Positions 46,228-59,530 of a stretch of DNA of 64,000 nucleotides are shown piece by piece. Within the stretch, counting starts at the first letter, position 1. The number at the start of each line of letters is the position of its first letter. Origin of the DNA: Polytrichum commune (taxonomy: Eukaryota > Streptophyta > Polytrichopsida > Polytrichales > Polytrichaceae); NCBI GenBank assembly GCA_950295325.1, contig OX485809.1, positions 18,056,144 through 18,120,143 of the forward strand, given 5' to 3'. A program made the translations under genes and the position numbers. A model generated the notes under the pieces. It saw only the letters and a program-made list of their open reading frames with translations, did no database searches and was not told the DNA's origin.

Positions 46228-46235
46228 TAACAAAC

Positions 46236-47395
46236 TTCTATAAATTTTAGCTCACTATTTTGAGTTAATAACAAAAAGTGGTAATATATAGCATATGGGC
46301 AAAAAGGCTCTCCATTGAAAATCGTGCTTTGATCTCGAGTTGGATTTCTTTTGCACCACAAAGTTGACATTTGTTAAAGTCTCCACAATTGTGCTTTGTG
46401 GTGGAATTCGATCTTGTTACTGAACCTTTGAAATGTCAAAATATCATCATGTACAAAGTGGAGGATGCTATTACACGAGCAGGCTCATGTTCGGGTAATT
46501 ATATTTCTATGACCAATTTTTTTCAACATGCAAGTTAAGAAAATAATTCTTCAAAGCTCAGGCAGATAAATTTTTATGGGTTACTTGGACTACATGGGGA
46601 CAAGATTGAACTACAATACAATGCTTCATGGGTGTAACTTCTACACTAATATGTGGAATTGGGTTGCCTTTGCAAATAGATTGCTTATTTACCCATGCAA
46701 ATCGCCTTGGTTAAAACTATATCACAAAAATATTTCTTTTCAAGTGAGTTAATACAAGAAGATTAAAAGAATAAATTGTCCATCAAGGCTAACCCTTTTC
46801 GTTGGGATGTGTCATTTCTTTCATAGCCATATTTTTTCCAAACAAAGACCGAGTCCAATGATGATAAGGAAGTTTAATGTACAACCAAAACAAATATTTA
46901 AATCAAAATTAAGAATATTGGAATCCAATGAGATTTCAAATATTGATCTCCCCCTTTAATATGACACATTTGGTCACACAAGAAAGTATCATATCATCCA
47001 AATGTCATGTTCTGCATAATATGACATTTTGGCCTCAAATGTCGACTACCGATTTTTTCCAAGAAAATGGCCCAGTTTGTAATGTAAAATGTCAATTTGT
47101 AAACACAATGAAGATACATAACTATGAAAGAACATTTTTATTAGAGAAATTTGCTCACAACGTCACACAATATGGAGTTTTTAAAAATATAGTCCCATGA
47201 TGATGTCTTCACCATATCACACGCTATGAAAAGTAAGAATCTATTATCTTTTGATGATGCTTGTTGATGTTGGAAATTGACATATTGTTCAATTAATTCA
47301 TAAAAGATTGCATAGTCATCACATCTAAAATTGAAAATTCCGAAGGATGCTTAGATTTGAGAGTAATTGGGCACAGTCCCATTGATTGGGCTTAA
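46236..47395. other. Gene-free stretch
   Basis: The 90-codon frame at 46928-47200 shows no motif. No transposon ends were recognised. Confidence 0.4.
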
Positions 47396-47399
47396 GGAA

Positions 47400-47575
47400 G
47401 CTGGACTATTGGTATTGGTTGGTCACCAACATCATTCCCCTCCATTGGCTCTTCATTCAAATTAAAAACCAAGTGAATTTCTCTACCCCATGCCAAATCC
47501 ACCAACTCAGCCATGTTATACTCTACATCAACAATTTCCTCTCCTACTAATGAATGAACCTTATTTTCAACAGTT
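47400..47575 (-). pseudogene. Unrecognised open remnant
   Basis: A minus-strand open stretch encodes ENKVHSLVGEEIVDVEYNMA, ELVDLAWGREIHLVFNLNEE and ends PIPIVQLP. Its acidic, protein-like composition suggests a decayed gene, possibly from a transposon. No family is recognised and there is no start codon. Confidence 0.25.
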
Positions 47576-47579
47576 TAAA

Positions 47580-50500
47580 ACCGTTCAAACATAGTTTCCC
47601 AAAGAAAGAATAATCAACATGTAATCTTGTCTTCAAAGTGAAACTAATTCATGAGAAAATTCTCCCTTGTAGAGTTTACAACATGTATTTATAAACACAC
47701 GTTAACATTCCGAAACCCAAAACCTCAAATTGGTCGCGCATGTTTGATTATTTTGTTTATTTCAACTTGATAACCTATTTAGACTATGCATTGCAATGCA
47801 TTGCATGACATTACTATTACATTGTTCATCACTCATCGATCATGGTTTGAGAAGTTTCTTCATAGGATCCTACTTCGTGGCAATATATGTCACATCTAGA
47901 TAATTCTCCTTTGCCCATGATTGTTTATAACCATGACACCTATACATGCATGTGTCAAAATGTGTGAAGCCAACCATCTAAGGCTCCAATAGTCGCCACG
48001 TGGTAGAGTAGGCCTACGATGTACTTATGTATTGATAATTAGACCATTGATAATAAACTTTAGCCACCTATTCTAAGACAATTTTCACATCCACTTCTCA
48101 AATTACATTAGATCAGTAGTAGGGTGGACAAATTTACTTCTTAAGCAATGGGCTTCTAGAAATAAATGAGTAAGTCCATTACTTTGGAATATTATGATAA
48201 TTGATGACATTGAATTTATAGTTGTATGACACAATATAGGGCATTTTAGCTTGAGACGGTTAAGAACATATGCACATATTAGAATATATTAAATGTGTAA
48301 TATAACAAGAAATATGGTGGGTACAACTTTGATATATATTTCAAATTTATTTCATTAGTATATTTAATCATGAAAAGATTCATATATACTTTGCTCTAGA
48401 TAGATGTTCCAATCCATAACAATGTTTGGTTTGGGTTCTGGGTAGCATGTTCCAAAACAAAATTCTTAGGCAGCCCGAAAAAACATAATTTTTTTGGGTA
48501 GCCCATAAAAATGATTGGATTAACTTGACACACATATTTCTTGAGGTAGATCAAGGAAAAAAATCCAAATGTTATGAAAACCCAAGCAAGGTTTGAATGA
48601 TAAGAATATGGCATCATGAAAAAAATTAGTGTATAATACAACAATCTCAGGTTCACACCAAGGAATTTATGAAATTCAAGTTTTTTTTGTTCAGATGATT
48701 CAAACCAACTTTCGGAAGAAAAAAAAGGGCAGTCGACTAGCCCTTTCAATTGTGCATGTGTTGACTTATTTATCCAGAGAAACTTGGCACACACTTCAAT
48801 GAAGAGAGGTTTCCAAATTTATGTCATGTGGTGGTTATTGCCAACTTCGCAAACGCATGAAAATGTACCCTAAATCACCATGTTCCAAAGGGACACCTAG
48901 CTACAAGTCCTAGCCAATACAAACACCTAGTCATAAGCAACATAACAAGGACATGGACCATGAGTTGCTCCTCTCACAGACATGTCCAAATAGAAATATT
49001 TCACAAGCAACAAGTCTCTTCATATGACCCTCAAACTCAACTTAAGAAAAATGCTTCCTCTCAAGCTCTTACCTCACAAGACCATGTCCTAACATTCTCC
49101 TCATTTTGCTTCCCCCAACTATGTAAGTTGTTGAGCAAAGAGGGTGAGTGTGGTAGTAATACCCCTTGTAGTCACGAACATGTAACAATGAGGTGGAATC
49201 CATCACCTAAATTAAACCAAATTAAACCAAAATTGTCACAAGATTAAACATCACCTCTTCTCTCTCTCTTTAACTAAAATTGACCCATGCAAGCTCACCT
49301 ACACACCACAACCATATGATCAACTCATAGAGGTCATTGATTTGTGTCATAGAGCTCCCCCACCAAGAGGTGATAATGGGTTGCATGTGAAAATCTCCAT
49401 TTGTGTGTGCAACCAAAGTGTGCTAACATTTATATAACAATGCCCCTTAATAACTATTTGGACACCTATAAGTTCATTTTCTCAAATTAATTGCCATATA
49501 TTAATCATCTATTCATAGGCACTTTTTTTTTAAAGACTAAGTAAATAGATTCAATTGTTAATTTTTTGAATTTTTGTTGGTAGTCGGTGGAATAAAGGTT
49601 AGCTTTGCAAGTACTCAAAAGGCACAACAACAAAAAAATTAAAATTAAAAAATGCTTGAATTTTTTATTTTTTTGCTTTATGTTTTCAGGCGTTAATTCT
49701 TTACAGCGTTGTGTGGCTTTCGACCTTTGAGTACTAAACAAGCTTAACCTATGCGCCGCGCTATGTATGCGCCCTAAACCCACGACGTTTGAAGATACAA
49801 CTTGTGCCAAAAATACTATGTCATTAGTTTATCCTTGAAAAATTGGATAGAGGATGAAACACAAGAAAAAAAATCATGATTTTTAATGGCAATTTTATTG
49901 TTGTAAACTTTGCATTTCTTATCTTTGGACCTATGATTGAGCCCATGTTCAAAGATTTTTTGCCTCTTATTCTTGGCCGCACTGGAATTTAAGCCTGACT
50001 TTGGTCATTTTCTCTTTGGAATATGTAAATTGAGTTAGGAAACTCTTGGGAGCCACAAATGTTGGTGAACCTAGTATTTTCATATCTAAAATATTTGTTG
50101 AAACTAGGGAATTTCCAGTTGAAACACGAAAGAAAGAAAGAAAAATGCACCTTCAAACATTGGATGGTTGCTCTAGTGTTGCTCATGTCCTTCTTTTAGG
50201 TTAACAATAATGTGGAAACCAAAAAGAGCAATAAACTATTTTTCGTCTTCTTCTTTGTAATGGGTGACACTTTGCTTTGAAGCATTTGCCCAACATAATG
50301 TCACCAAGCTCCTTGTCAGAGGCATTCATCAAGTGTGCATATGGTTTTCTTTATTCAAAGGGAAAAAGGAAAAAGAAGAAAGAAGAAAGACCCTTAGATG
50401 CTTTGAATGAAAATGAAGGCTTGGATGAGAGTGCTCTGCGCGTCATTGTTATCGTAGTTGGCGTTGTTGCATGACTTGCACGCCATTTAGGTTCTATGAC

Positions 50501-50655
50501 AATGGCCTCCAACATGGCATTGAAAGCTTTGTAATTGGTGAGGTGTGATGTTGTAGGTGACAAAAGCCAATTTAAATTAAAGTTGATGTCAAGGAGCTTC
50601 TTGCAAAATGTGAGAGTTTGTTGATGAAGAGGTACTTTCACCTATTTCGGACACC
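47580..50655. other. Gene-free stretch
   Basis: Several open frames (48396-48794, 48960-49247, 49505-49810, 50277-50641) have low-complexity or AT-driven composition and no motifs. No RNA gene or transposon end is seen. Confidence 0.4.
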
Positions 50656-50659
50656 ACCC

Positions 50660-51260
50660 ATCAATGAACAAGGAGAACTGGCCCCTAGTTACAGATAACC
50701 CAGTTGAAAGCACCACGGGCCTTGGCTTGGTGGTTAGGGCTCATGGCCCCCAATGAGGAGGTTGTGGGTTCTATTCCCCATGCCGGTGTGGTGCTCACCA
50801 CCTTAGTCCACCCAACTATGGTGGGGGTTCCTTGGACCTTGTTGTATGGGTACCTCAAAGCCCTTTGGGGGGATACCATGTCCGGTATCTTCAAGGCACT
50901 AGTGGCTAGCTAGGAACTCGTATAGTGTGTCACTATAGTGTCCATCCTCGAAAGGGGAGAGTAGTATTTGTCCCAATGTCCCCTTGTCCAGTGGGCATCG
51001 GGTCATTGGCATTACGAACGGACACTTTATTCACGCCGGCCCCTTGCTTGAAAGGGGTTGGAGTTTCTATCTAACCCAGTTGAATTTGAGGAATAAACGG
51101 TTGAAGTTCAAGACTTCATGATGATTACCATCATTTTAGAGGAATCTATGGAATATACCTCAAATTAATACAATAAAACCGAAAGATCAATATGTGTAAC
51201 TGGTTGGACTTGGAAACACTGGATCTTGACTGATTATGCCCAAAAATCTCCTTGGACACT
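50660..51260 (-). repeat. AACCGG-type repeat split by a SINE
   Basis: Left (50660-50708) and right (51072-51260) parts match the family at 44.4-45.1 kb in minus orientation: CTAGTTACAGAT, AGTTCAAGACT, TTTTAGAGGAATCTATGGAA and GATTATGCCCAAAAATCTCC. Removing the SINE at 50709-51071 restores continuity. Confidence 0.8.
50709..51071 (+). mobile_element. tRNA-derived SINE, 363 bp, with LINE-type tail
   Basis: A perfect 13-bp duplication, TAACCCAGTTGAA, lies at 50696-50708 and 51072-51084. The head has an RNA polymerase III A box, TGGCTTGGTGGTTAGGGC (50723-50740), and a B box, GGGTTCTATTCCCC (50766-50779), with about 25 bases between them as in tRNA genes. The 3' part (about 50925-51071) matches the SINE at 5.0-5.5 kb and the tail of the LINE at 16.2-18.1 kb, with ACGAACGGACACTTTATTCA and CGCCGGCC, and ends TTTCTATC. 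It is non-coding, although open frames of 69 codons exist on both strands. Confidence 0.88.
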
Positions 51261-51264
51261 TTTA

Positions 51265-52885
51265 TTCAAAATATTTACCATGTCCAACTCTCCTGGATGC
51301 TTGGAGTAGGCAAGCCTTCTTTGGTGTGCTTAAATCGTAAAATTGACACATTGTCGCTTTAACACCATTTGAGCCCCACTTTGGCACATGAACTTCATGA
51401 TTGAAGTAAAGAATGATCAGCATTGGACCGCATCAAAGTGAATGGTAGTTTAGATTCCGTTCACTAAAGGTATGTGGGTGTTATTCGGTTCATTTTTCAT
51501 GTTCTCCAACTTCTACTGATTGGATCTATAGAACAAAACTTACTTTCATTAGCATTATTTTCATTACTTTCATTATATATATATATAATGAAGCATCATG
51601 ATAAATTGGATTGAAACTTGGAACGTGTCTTATTTAGTTATGGTTATCAGAAGTGCATGATTGTTGATTTCTTAACTGAATACATAAGTCCTCCCAATTA
51701 TGTTCACTATTGAGTATGGGGTAGATGTCAAATTGAAGACTCACATTCTCAATAACACTGTAGATAGTAATGTTACAAGAAACCATACTCCACAAGAATA
51801 AACCCACAACATGTATTGACAATAGATTCCATGAATACCAAATTGTCTATAACAATGCCAACAACAATTACAAGAGGCAAAGAAGGTTTTCTCTACACAA
51901 AAACCTATGCAAGGAGGGTTTCTAACAATGATCCACAAATTCATATACTCAAGTGAAAACATCACAAAAATCCCCACCCCTCTCCATTCCTCCCAGCCTT
52001 CACAATCACCAATAAACGCATTATGCCCATTCTCATGTTACACCTATACATGCCAACACACCAAGAAGACCTACATGTTAGTAGGTCAAGGGCTCATGCT
52101 CGCACCCATACCTCGGGGCAATCACACCCCCTTACGTTTTGTTACCACGTGCGATAATGTGGTATTTAATAAGGGGATATTTATGCACCTCTCAATATTT
52201 TTTCCCGCCCTATTTGTAGATATAAAGCTACTTTGATGTATTTCTTAGCACCCTATGTTTATTTGTAATTCTTTAGAGAGGCTAATTTTTGGCACCATAT
52301 TTTTTTTATAAATTGTATAAGTACCAAATAGTGGACATAATACTATAGCATTGCAAAATCAACCTTGTGAGCAACAAACATTTCATACCATCCATCTTGT
52401 CATTCAATTGGTTTCAATTAGTTGTACCAATCTTATACCATTCAAAGTAGCATTCAAAACACAACCAGTAGCATTTGGGTACTAGTTAAAGGGTTACCAA
52501 TAAACATGGAGATAACAAAATATATAAGCTAAAATAGACAAGTTGTAAACACGGATAAAAAAAAACAAGAATTACAACCAATTGTAACAAGACATAGAAT
52601 TTTGCACAACTACCTACTCCAGAAAAAATTTGCATTCAAATACAAGAAAGCTAATTACAAAAGCCATAATTATTCTATTGAATCTACTACATACTTTTAG
52701 GGGGATCCAATATCTATAGCTTTAATTTTTCTATTAATTACTAAAATGAAGGAATTTTTCACCACCTTTTTTTACATATAATCATGTAGGGGACATATGC
52801 TATGGTAGATCTAACAAATTTATAATTTTTACTCTCAATGAATTAAAATTGATCTTATTTTTTTTATCTCACGTGGTTTCAAAAA
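51265..52885. other. Gene-free stretch
   Basis: An A/C-rich frame at 51907-52236 might be LINE-derived, but no motif supports it. A sequence beginning CTCGGGGCAATCAC at 52112, with CGTGCGATAATG inside, recalls the hAT MITE family, but no right end was found. Confidence 0.35.
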
Positions 52886-52889
52886 TTCC

Positions 52890-53350
52890 GATAGTCACCT
52901 CCCCAAGACCCATACTCGCAATGATGACCTTGAACCTAGGGACCTTTACATTAAACAAGGTTTGGGTAGACCAACCCAAATTTCATCTTCAGATCCTACT
53001 AAAGATAGGCATGGGGTTTGGGTTAGTCAACTGAAACATGCTAACCCTAATCAGGTCAAGGGTTTATATTTGCATTGATGACCTTGAACCTAGGGGACCT
53101 TTCCATGAAATAAGGTTTGGATCGATCAAACCAAACTCATTTTCAGATCCTAATGAAGATAGACATGAGTTTGGGTCAATCAACCAAAATTTATCAACTC
53201 TAATTAGGTCAAGGGGTCATATTTGTATTGGTGACCTTGAACCTATGGGACCTTTTCATGGAACAAGGTTTGGGTCAACCGAGCCAAACTCATCTTTAGA
53301 TCCTACTAAAATTAGACATGGGTTTGGGTTGGTTGACCAAAATCTACTAA
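52890..53350. repeat. Tandem array, about 153-154-bp unit, three copies
   Basis: The phrase GATGACCTTGAACCTAGGG starts units at 52923 and 53077, and a variant starts a third at 53230. Units share AGATCCTA, GACATG.GTTTGGGT and CAACC. The last two units are open in one frame (53038-53355), giving a repeated peptide with DLEP.GPFH, but the first is out of that frame, so coding is doubtful. Confidence 0.85.
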
Positions 53351-53359
53351 CCTAGTCTA

Positions 53360-54840
53360 GATATACGCTAAACCAATCTAGGTGCCAAAAGCTTGGTCTC
53401 AACCAAATTTTATAGTTTCTAGTCCTCAATTCCGACAAATTCAGGTGGAGTACTACCGACCAACAATACAAAATGAAGATATAATTCGTCATTACACATA
53501 CTAGGATACAAATCACAATTTTTGTTGGAGGGTGGATTTTGAGCATGGTCCAACTTGGACAGACACAAGTTTCATATTCATAGCATGGAAACCACAAAAA
53601 AATCATAGTGGGTCACACTATCTATCCCTCAAGAGTACATAACATTTGCAAAAGACAACCTTGCTCGCCTCGCGGGTGATACAAGCTGATGAAAACTTAG
53701 GTCAAAGTTAAGTTGTTTGGTTGTGAACAACCACCAATAAAATCCTTTTAAAAAAAATTTTTTTTTTTACTTAGTCCAATATTATATGAACATATTTAAC
53801 ATTATGGTAGACTACTAGTAAACCTATGTGCATTTTGGGATTTTTGACTATTGGTCTAGAATTTGGGTTCTTAGAAATCCTAGTGTGTTTGAGTTTGGAT
53901 GAATCTCTATATAAAATATTTAATAAATTTTCTTTTTATCTGATTTTCTTTTTGGGATGAAATTCCAATGTTGGAATCAATACGCATTTATCACACTATG
54001 CTTTTGTAGGTTGAAGGGTTAGGATTTTAATCTATATGCTAAAATAACCTACAATCCTTTGAATTTATTGATGAAGTAAGTTTCAAGTGTTGTACCTAAT
54101 TTGTTTATATTGGCCAACCATTAACTTTGGGATTAGGCTAATCATAAATTTCTTGCCAATATACCGTAGCTTATGTTTAGGGTGACTTCAAGTTGTTGTC
54201 AACCATATATAAATCTGAGACAATTGAAAGTCTCAAATGACCTAATATAGTTAAATCCGCAAGTTCAACCAACCAAGACCACGCCCATGCACCCAACAAT
54301 CACTAACCACTTATTGAATCCTTCAACCTAACCCACTCATACTATTCCTCACACTTAACATGACCAATACAAATTCAACATTATAACTCCCTTCACAATA
54401 GATATATCATCTTTAGAGCAACATGACATGCCAAATCCTCAAAATGGACAACTTTACCCCAAGACCACCACTACACTTGAAGCCATACACTAGGCAAGAA
54501 TGGCAGCCAAAGAGGATCAACTAGAATGTAAGTATATTTGGCTTTATGCATGAATTTTGGACAATCTAACCACCAATATGACGTAAACTAGATTGCAAAA
54601 CTACACAAATATGGTGGTTTGCAAACATGGAATACAAACATAAGTTGTGGTTGATGTGTTATTGCTTTAATTGTTGTCATTTGATGTTTTTGCCCCAACA
54701 AGTGCACATCCCTCACTTTTCGGACAAGTGGTTTGTCCAAATATACGTCAATGCCAATTGATCTCAACACAATCACTATCACTATCCTCATAGTAAACCA
54801 CAATAAATGGACCAAAGAAAAACACCCCCTAAATCAACAT
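53360..54840. other. Gene-free stretch
   Basis: AT-rich; no gene, RNA or clear repeat is supported. Confidence 0.4.
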
Positions 54841-54849
54841 GCTAGTGTG

Positions 54850-55320
54850 CACTAGGTGTACAAATATTAGCAACTATCCCACCTCGCTCCATCATATACA
54901 CCCCACCCTAGAATGGCCAAAATATTGCCATCATACAAAGCCATCCCTCACATCCATAATTTGCATTCACAATCAACAAGAGCCCTAGGCTACCCACAAA
55001 TCGCACAACACCTAAAGCACACACTCCGATAAACCTATGCCATACAAATAGACGCACATCCTATCCTACCCACCCTACCTAAATACACTGTGAAATTCTC
55101 AAACGAATGGAAACTCACCCCACGAGTACAACATCCCCTACACAAACCACAACATACCACTCCATGGGGAACACAATTACACCCACCCATCCACTCAAGT
55201 ACCACCCCCAACAATATCTATACGGATGGGTCATTCACCCGTCCCACAAAAACCTCCCAAGTCAATATCTTGGGAAACATAGTTCGCTCAAGTGCATATA
55301 GCCCCAACAACAACTGACAA
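54850..55320 (+). mobile_element. LINE fragment ending in the start of RNase H
   Basis: Pieces with stops encode STRALGYPQIAQHLKHTL, then IDAHPILPTLPKYTVKFSNE followed by W, and finally NIYTDGSF, the first RNase H block. The order and spacing parallel 16247-16480 of the other LINE (KYLQTPTIF, then NWSQLTYP, then YYTDGSF), so this is a second, more decayed copy of the same or a sister family. It breaks off just after YTDGSF. Confidence 0.6.
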
Positions 55321-55464
55321 ATAATAAAATAATGCCTAGGGTATCATATCATCCTAAGGCAATATTGCTCGTCATTAAGGGCATTCAAACCACACAATTA
55401 TACGCCTATATCTTCATAGATAACACACACATGCACACAAATGTGTGTGTGTATATATATATAG

Positions 55465-56640
55465 ATGACTTTTCAAAACTTTTTGCAAAGCTTGAACTTC
55501 CTCTTTTCAAAGGCCAAATCCTTCAAAATCTTCCTTATTGCCATACAAGGGTGGGTGGGTGGGAACTTTGACATAACTCTTTCTACCACTAATGCATTAC
55601 CATACTGATTTACACAATATCATTTTTGCATGATGAAGTTGTTTGTCCTCAAGTCTAACACAATATGTTATATAGTATAGACTTGTTGTACCACAACTTA
55701 TTTTGCTTTGCAAGAGTATATGCCATACTTAGGGTTTCTATCATCTAATTGTATCCTATACCAAACCATTGTTCTTGACTACCCCATACCTTGCAAGTTT
55801 AACCTACTATCCTCATGCTTTTACCCTAGGGTATGTATACCTCATATGCTCTATATATGGAGTGCTTACAAGGGAAACATTCCTAGTAACATCAACCACA
55901 AGATATGCATAAAATGTCATAGTCCCAATACACCATCGTATTGTAAGTGTGAAGGGCCTGCCTCACATGTGCCCATGCAACCAACCAACAAACATTTGAG
56001 GATTAGTTACGTACACGAGGTAAATAACAGCAGGACCCAATTGTTATCCATGTCACACACCTTTATGTTTCATCAAATGCATAGCAGTTTTTGAAAATGT
56101 AACACTCATTGCAAAATGACAAATGGGTGTTCAAACCTGTTCCTTAGCCATGATTGAGTCACCCCAAGTAGAATACTCCTCTTGGTGATTAGCCCAAGTT
56201 TCCTTCACCTTCCTCACGTATCTACCCCTGTGGTGAGTACTCCAAGAGTTACCTCACCTTGCGTTTGTATGAATGGTAGAAGAGAGGCTCATTTTAGGGT
56301 TAAGGGTTTATATTGGAGTTCTTACTTGCGGTAAGTTCTTCTAAACCCTATTTTAACCATGATTTAAAGATGTGAGTTACATCAGTAACTGTGGTTACAT
56401 TACCCTATTCCTTCATAACCTTATTACTTTTTTAGTATGGTAAGCATGATCACTTTCCATACATGTATATTAAGGATATCATGTGCTTATAGTCATCTTT
56501 TTGTAAAGATGACTTTTGCTAAGTGAATATTTTGAAGGTTCATATTTATAAAACTTAAAATCATGGTATTGAACAATAACGAGAGAGCTGACTAATCTTG
56601 TCTTGATTAGACTTGTGTCACAATAGGTAGTGTCACACCT
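55465..56640. repeat. 1.07-kb repeat unit, copy 1
   Basis: It starts GACTTTTCAAAACTTT and contains GGGTGGGTGGGTGGGAA, CATGCAACCAACCAACAAAC near 55975, ACACGAGGTAAATAACAGCA and TTAGGGTTAAGGGTTTATAT, ending near a short GA run at 56580. It matches 58450-59530 in order and orientation over its whole length. Confidence 0.8.
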
Positions 56641-56644
56641 ATTG

Positions 56645-58440
56645 TAGAGTCAAGTTAAGTATAGTAAATGACAACATACACCCCTATCCAGGGTCTTGAT
56701 AATCTCTTAGTATAATGTTATGTATGTCAACGTGTATATATCCTCTGTTAAGTAAACACTTGTAGTGACTCCTGTTCAGTATTCAGAACATCATCTACGA
56801 GTCATTTCACATTTCTATTGAGCCATGTATGTGACCAGTTTCAGGCCTTAGGATATTATCCCCAGGCTACCAGTTTCCCACGAGCTTTTCAATTCACAGG
56901 CAAATATTTTTCCACACTGTGTATAGCTAATATGCAATAAGCCACACAGAGTAATAAAACCTCACGTGGTCCTCAAGTCTGCTTAGTGAAAAAGTCTTCT
57001 ATATTCAAATCTGTCTGGCCAGTTTTGTTCAAGGTTGATTGATCCAATCAGTAGTGCTTGGGTATACTCATATTATTTGTACAATCAGTACAAATAATGT
57101 ACCCTTTTCTTTACACATTTTTTCAGAGAGTAAAAAGGAAAAGGCAACTGTTAAGATTAACCGAATCCAACAAATCTCTCCTATCTGAATATCTCTCACA
57201 TGGTTAGTACTTCAACCAGGAGAATATAGATACTGAGACAATTCTTGTTGTAATAATTTGTTACGTCCAGTAACCCTTAAGACGCTTGCAAACTTATCAC
57301 ATATTTAATGTCTTCAACAATTAATTCTGAAGACTATTTCGTGATTGTTCAGTAAGAACATGGTACACCTAGTCTTGAGCAACATAACCCGTTCAGTTTT
57401 TCCTTCATCTCTGTCTCTTTATAGTTTCTGTCATTCTGCAAAGACTCGCTGACTTCTTCTTCAAGTGACCGAACTCTTACAGTAAACAGTTCTGTTGTCT
57501 GGAAAGAAGATTATTAGCAAGAATCTGCAATAGAAACTCTCCGCAGTAACTGAGTGATTATACTGTGATTATTTCACCTGAAAGTCTTATATCAGACCCA
57601 AAAACATGTGGTAAACAGTTTGTAGAGTGTTTATTTGGAGTGTCATTATCAAGAAAGATAGTACCCATCATCAATTTTCTGGGTATCACACAGAGATTTC
57701 TAGAACAATTTCTAGAAAGAATTGTGATGGATGGACAAATTTCTTCGGATGGTGCACCGCACTCGTAGAAGAGGTCCTCACTTGTGCCCATGCTCCCCAA
57801 CATTACCAAAAAATAAGTTAGTAGAGCGTACAACAGGTGTAGGCGGATCCTCTTACTTGTTATCGATGTCAACAAGGCAATGCTACTTCCATGGAAATAA
57901 GTACAATACAAAACACTCTACATATATAATTGCATAGAAAATATATCATGCAATACTCAAATCAAGAAATGATTGAATGTAAGTGAGAAAACTGATTATC
58001 CCATGTAGGCAATTCTATCATCAAGTGTAATCACAGTAGACCAATATGCTCCTGATCTACACCTTGAATTCGTCTTGTGATGAACTATTCTTGTTCATCT
58101 CGAATTTGCTTATGGGATCTTGGATCACTGTGAATTGTAGTTCCCTGATAAGAACTTCTCTCAGTAGATTCCAGAATTCGCTCACACTGTGTATAAGTTC
58201 TTGAAAAAACTCAGTAGTGCTGCTCTGCTGTAGTAATCCTTGCTCACATACTCTGTCGCTACTGCCTTACTGCAGTAAATCTGTGCAGAGCTCTCAAGCA
58301 TCCTATCCAGTAGACGCACACACATGAAGTACGGGGTAAGTCTATTCAGAGGTGCTTTCTGGGATTTCGGCTCTCATTTTTATAGTACCCGTTTTTTCCG
58401 GGCAGCCCGTAGGTTTGAGAATGGAGCCCGTAAATCAAGA
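56645..58440. other. Unassigned stretch between repeat units
   Basis: Base composition is more even than the surroundings, but open frames (57558-57911 and overlaps) have no motif. I see no reverse transcriptase or gag sequence that would make the flanking repeats LTRs. Confidence 0.35.
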
Positions 58441-59530
58441 AGTAGAGAGAGAGAGAGAGAGAGAGCTGACTTTTCAAAACTTTTACAAAGTTTGAACTTC
58501 CTCTTTTCAGAGGCCAAATCCTTCAATAACTTCTTCATTACAATACAAGGGTGGGTGGGTGGGAATTTCCACAAGACTCTTTCTATTTTCATGGCATCTT
58601 CCTACTTGGTAACACAATAGCATTTTGCATAGTGTAGTTGTTTGCAATCATGCTTATCTATGTGTTGTAAAACTTGGATAATTTGTGTTATAACTCACTT
58701 TGCTTTGCAAAACTATGTACCTTACTTAGGGTTTCCGTAATAACATGGTAGCCAACAACAAATGTTTAAGTTTGACTGCCCCGTACCTTTGAGGTTTAAT
58801 CACCTATCTTCTTGCTTCACTACAAAGTACACATATCTACTCCACCACATGTATGGAGTGCTTACAAAGGAAAAATCCCTAGTAACATCAACCCATAGAA
58901 ATGCTTAAAATGTCATAATCACAATACATCCATGCAACCAACCAACAAACATTTGAGGATTACTTACGTACACGAGGTAAATAACAGCAGGTCCCAGTTG
59001 TTATCCATGTCGCACACATATAAAAAACTTCAAATGCATTGCAGTATTTCAAATTATAACACTCATTGCAAAATGACATATGGGTGTTCAAACCTGATCC
59101 TTGGCCATGACTAGGTTACTCCAAGTAGAATACTCCTCTTGGTGATTTGTCCTAGTTTCTCTCACTTTCCACACGTATCAATTATTCTAGTGAGTATGCA
59201 CAAAGTCACCTCACCTTACGCTTGCATGAATGGTAAGAAAAGGAGGTTTCTTTTAGGGTTAGGGGTTTATATTGGAGCCTATGGTAAGTTTTTCCAAACC
59301 CTATTTTTTACCATGGGTTACAGACGTGATTCACAGTTGTAATCATGGTTACTTTGCACCTTTCATCTACATCCTCGTTACATATCTGGTATGGAAAGTA
59401 TGACCATTTTCCATGTATGTATATGTAGGATCTCTTGATTGCATTGTCATCTATTTGTAAAGAAAACAAGTTTTAGTTGACTAATGTGAAAGTTTATAAT
59501 CACAAAGTGTTTAATATCATGGCCTTGATC
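58441..59530. repeat. 1.07-kb repeat unit, copy 2
   Basis: It begins with a (GA)n run at about 58443-58464, then GCTGACTTTTCAAAACTTTT. It repeats every landmark of copy 1: GGGTGGGTGGGTGGGAA, CATGCAACCAACCAACAAAC near 58933 and the GTTAGGGG-TTTATATTGGAG block. It ends at the GA run that opens copy 3. Confidence 0.85.

Noticed and set aside
50704..50913. 69-codon open frames on both strands of the SINE
   Set aside because: They fall entirely within a tRNA-derived non-coding element.
52112..52330. Fourth hAT MITE starting CTCGGGGCAATCAC
   Set aside because: No matching right terminus or 8-bp duplication could be located.
55465..59530. Repeat copies 1 and 2 as LTRs of a retrotransposon
   Set aside because: The spacer (56.6-58.4 kb) shows no gag, protease, integrase or reverse transcriptase, no primer-binding site was seen, and a third copy directly abuts the second.
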